The notes under the pieces are model-generated. The model searched no databases. It had not been told where the DNA came from and saw nothing but the letters and a program-made list of their open reading frames with translations. DNA of 6,080 bases, from positions 1 through 6,080 of the forward strand of contig CADBNP010000096.1 of NCBI GenBank assembly GCA_902796095.1, written 5' to 3'. The position numbers were made by a program, and so were the translations under genes. The stretch comes from an uncultured Aeromonadales bacterium. GTDB taxonomy: Bacteria > Pseudomonadota > Gammaproteobacteria > Enterobacterales > Succinivibrionaceae. Below are positions 5,294 to 6,080 of this stretch, piece after piece; within the stretch, counting starts at the first letter, position 1, and every line of letters starts with the position of its first letter.

Positions 5294-5989
5294 CTATTGA
5301 AAAATATCTGGATTGCATTTAAACAAATTAGGATCAACCCTTATGCCAGATACCTTCATAACAGATTTCAACATTCTTAAATTTTCTTCTGTTTCAACAT
5401 AAATTTGAATAATATCATTCACAGATATATTATCATGAATTAGCACTTCTGCTTGAATATCTGTAGGGATATTATCTGGTTCTTTGTCTCTCGTAATTTT
5501 TATAAAATGACCAGATGAGTCTCGGTATGATATTTCAAGATCAAATAAAGAAATAAATTTTTCGAAAGAACCATCAATTCCAATGGTGTTTCTGTTGTAA
5601 TTGTTAGCAGCATTAGTAATAGAAAATATTGTGGATTTACGGTAAATATACTTAGGTGAAATAGCAAGAACACAGAAGAATTTTGTAAAATCATTTTGTG
5701 AAAAATTATTTCTCTTGAATTTCATCATCTTTTGGTTTATTCGTTCGATAGAACAGTTTGTATGATCTTTGCCGTCCAATCTATACTTATCTAGAAAATC
5801 ACTGTTGGATAAATTAACATCGGTTGAAGTTTCAAGTGTGCTTCTTGGTTTAATAAATCCTTCATCAAAGATGTAGGGAACATTTATGTTAGTTGTAAAA
5901 TGAAGCAACTTAGATATGCCTCTGCGAGTTATTTCATTCATAAATCGTTGTTTGTCATCTTTTTCTTCAACATCGATTGATTCTATCAT
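5294..5989 (-). CDS. darT: DarT1-like DNA ADP-ribosyltransferase toxin
   Basis: DarT enzymes transfer ADP-ribose from NAD+ to bases in single-stranded DNA, blocking replication. They act in toxin-antitoxin and anti-phage systems with the macrodomain antitoxin DarG. The 231-aa protein has the usual family size and shows its motifs in order: LLHFTTNINVPYIFDEGF (28-45; His30 and Asn35 in the NAD+ pocket), DKYRLDG (67-73; Arg70), CSIERINQKM (79-88), FCVLAISPKYIYRKSTIFS then TNAANN (105-130), and TDIQAEVLIHDNISVNDII (176-194) with Glu181 as the likely catalytic residue. These match my memory of the DUF4433/DarT1 pattern (R-L-D-G, T-N-A-A, Q-A-E-V-L). All key residues look intact, so the enzyme is probably active. 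The ATG is 2 nt after the stop of a gene cut by the edge, with AGGGA inside that gene's last codons as ribosome binding site. Base composition is much lower in GC than the neighbours, suggesting transfer. No DarG gene follows. Confidence 0.85.
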   Translation of the reverse strand: MIESIDVEEKDDKQRFMNEITRRGISKLLHFTTNINVPYIFDEGFIKPRSTLETSTDVNLSNSDFLDKYRLDGKDHTNCSIERINQKMMKFKRNNFSQNDFTKFFCVLAISPKYIYRKSTIFSITNAANNYNRNTIGIDGSFEKFISLFDLEISYRDSSGHFIKITRDKEPDNIPTDIQAEVLIHDNISVNDIIQIYVETEENLRMLKSVMKVSGIRVDPNLFKCNPDIFQ

Positions 5990-5991
5990 TC

Positions 5992-6080
5992 TTAATTGTC
6001 CCTGTTATCTTCTACATAGATCAAATTTCTGTCTATATCATCCAAGATTGATGAATACTCATTTTCAGATGAAAAAATAG
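5992..6080 (-). CDS. 3' end of an unidentified gene upstream of darT (cut by edge)
   Basis: A minus-strand frame is open from the right edge and ends with TAA at 5994-5992. The last 28 residues are visible, ending DRNLIYVEDNRDN. The tail is acidic (many Asp and Glu). The frame is believable as coding because it ends 2 nt before the darT ATG and contains the AGGGA that would serve darT, a typical coupled-operon arrangement. Too little is visible to name a family. By position it is the best candidate for an antitoxin or partner of the toxin, but the visible end does not show a macrodomain or NADAR motif. Confidence 0.6.
   Translation of the reverse strand, partial: IFSSENEYSSILDDIDRNLIYVEDNRDN

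Noticed and set aside
5500..5694. 64-aa minus-strand open frame
   Set aside because: A different frame of the same strand inside the DarT-like gene, rich in Leu, Thr and Ser from frame-shifted AT-rich codons.
1..6080. CRISPR array or tRNA genes
   Set aside because: No regularly spaced direct repeats and no tRNA cloverleaf other than the tRNA-like part of tmRNA were seen.

Overview
The window looks like the chromosome of a gammaproteobacterium. The evidence is the gene order zapA - 6S RNA (ssrS) - fau - rpiA, a one-piece tmRNA with a proteobacterial-type tag, and close similarity of RpiA, Fau and ZapA to the enterobacterial proteins. Modest GC, a TmGalA-like alpha-galactosidase and a MIF-like protein would fit a gut or rumen lineage such as Succinivibrionaceae/Aeromonadales, but that placement is inference.

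Left part (1-850): ssrA (tmRNA, + strand, 316-670) has its own strong promoter and an A-tract. Its 5' leader carries an 8-bp hairpin. The tag reads ANDETFAIAA. No certain gene lies to its left.

Central part (795-3167): a minus-strand cluster runs zapA, ssrS, fau, rpiA, then a 114-aa MIF/tautomerase-family protein, and ends at a hairpin terminator (795-826). The 6S promoter is embedded in the end of zapA: its -35 lies in the last zapA codons and its -10 overlaps the zapA stop codon. fau starts about 12 nt after the 6S 3' end and overlaps rpiA by 14 nt. The MIF gene follows rpiA after 29 nt with a strong ribosome binding site. The cluster thus links cell division (ZapA), global transcription control (6S), folate salvage (Fau), pentose phosphate metabolism (RpiA) and an unassigned tautomerase-fold protein.

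Divergent part (3387-5049): a cytoplasmic GH36 alpha-galactosidase lies behind a 24-bp inverted repeat that is probably a regulator operator. A clean 10-bp stem terminator closes it.

Right part (5050-6080): an AT-rich, probably acquired segment. It encodes a DarT1-like DNA ADP-ribosyltransferase toxin (minus strand), which directly follows the last 28 codons of a gene cut by the window edge. No DarG antitoxin lies downstream of the toxin, so any partner must be the truncated upstream gene or lie beyond it. This is the most interesting part of the window.
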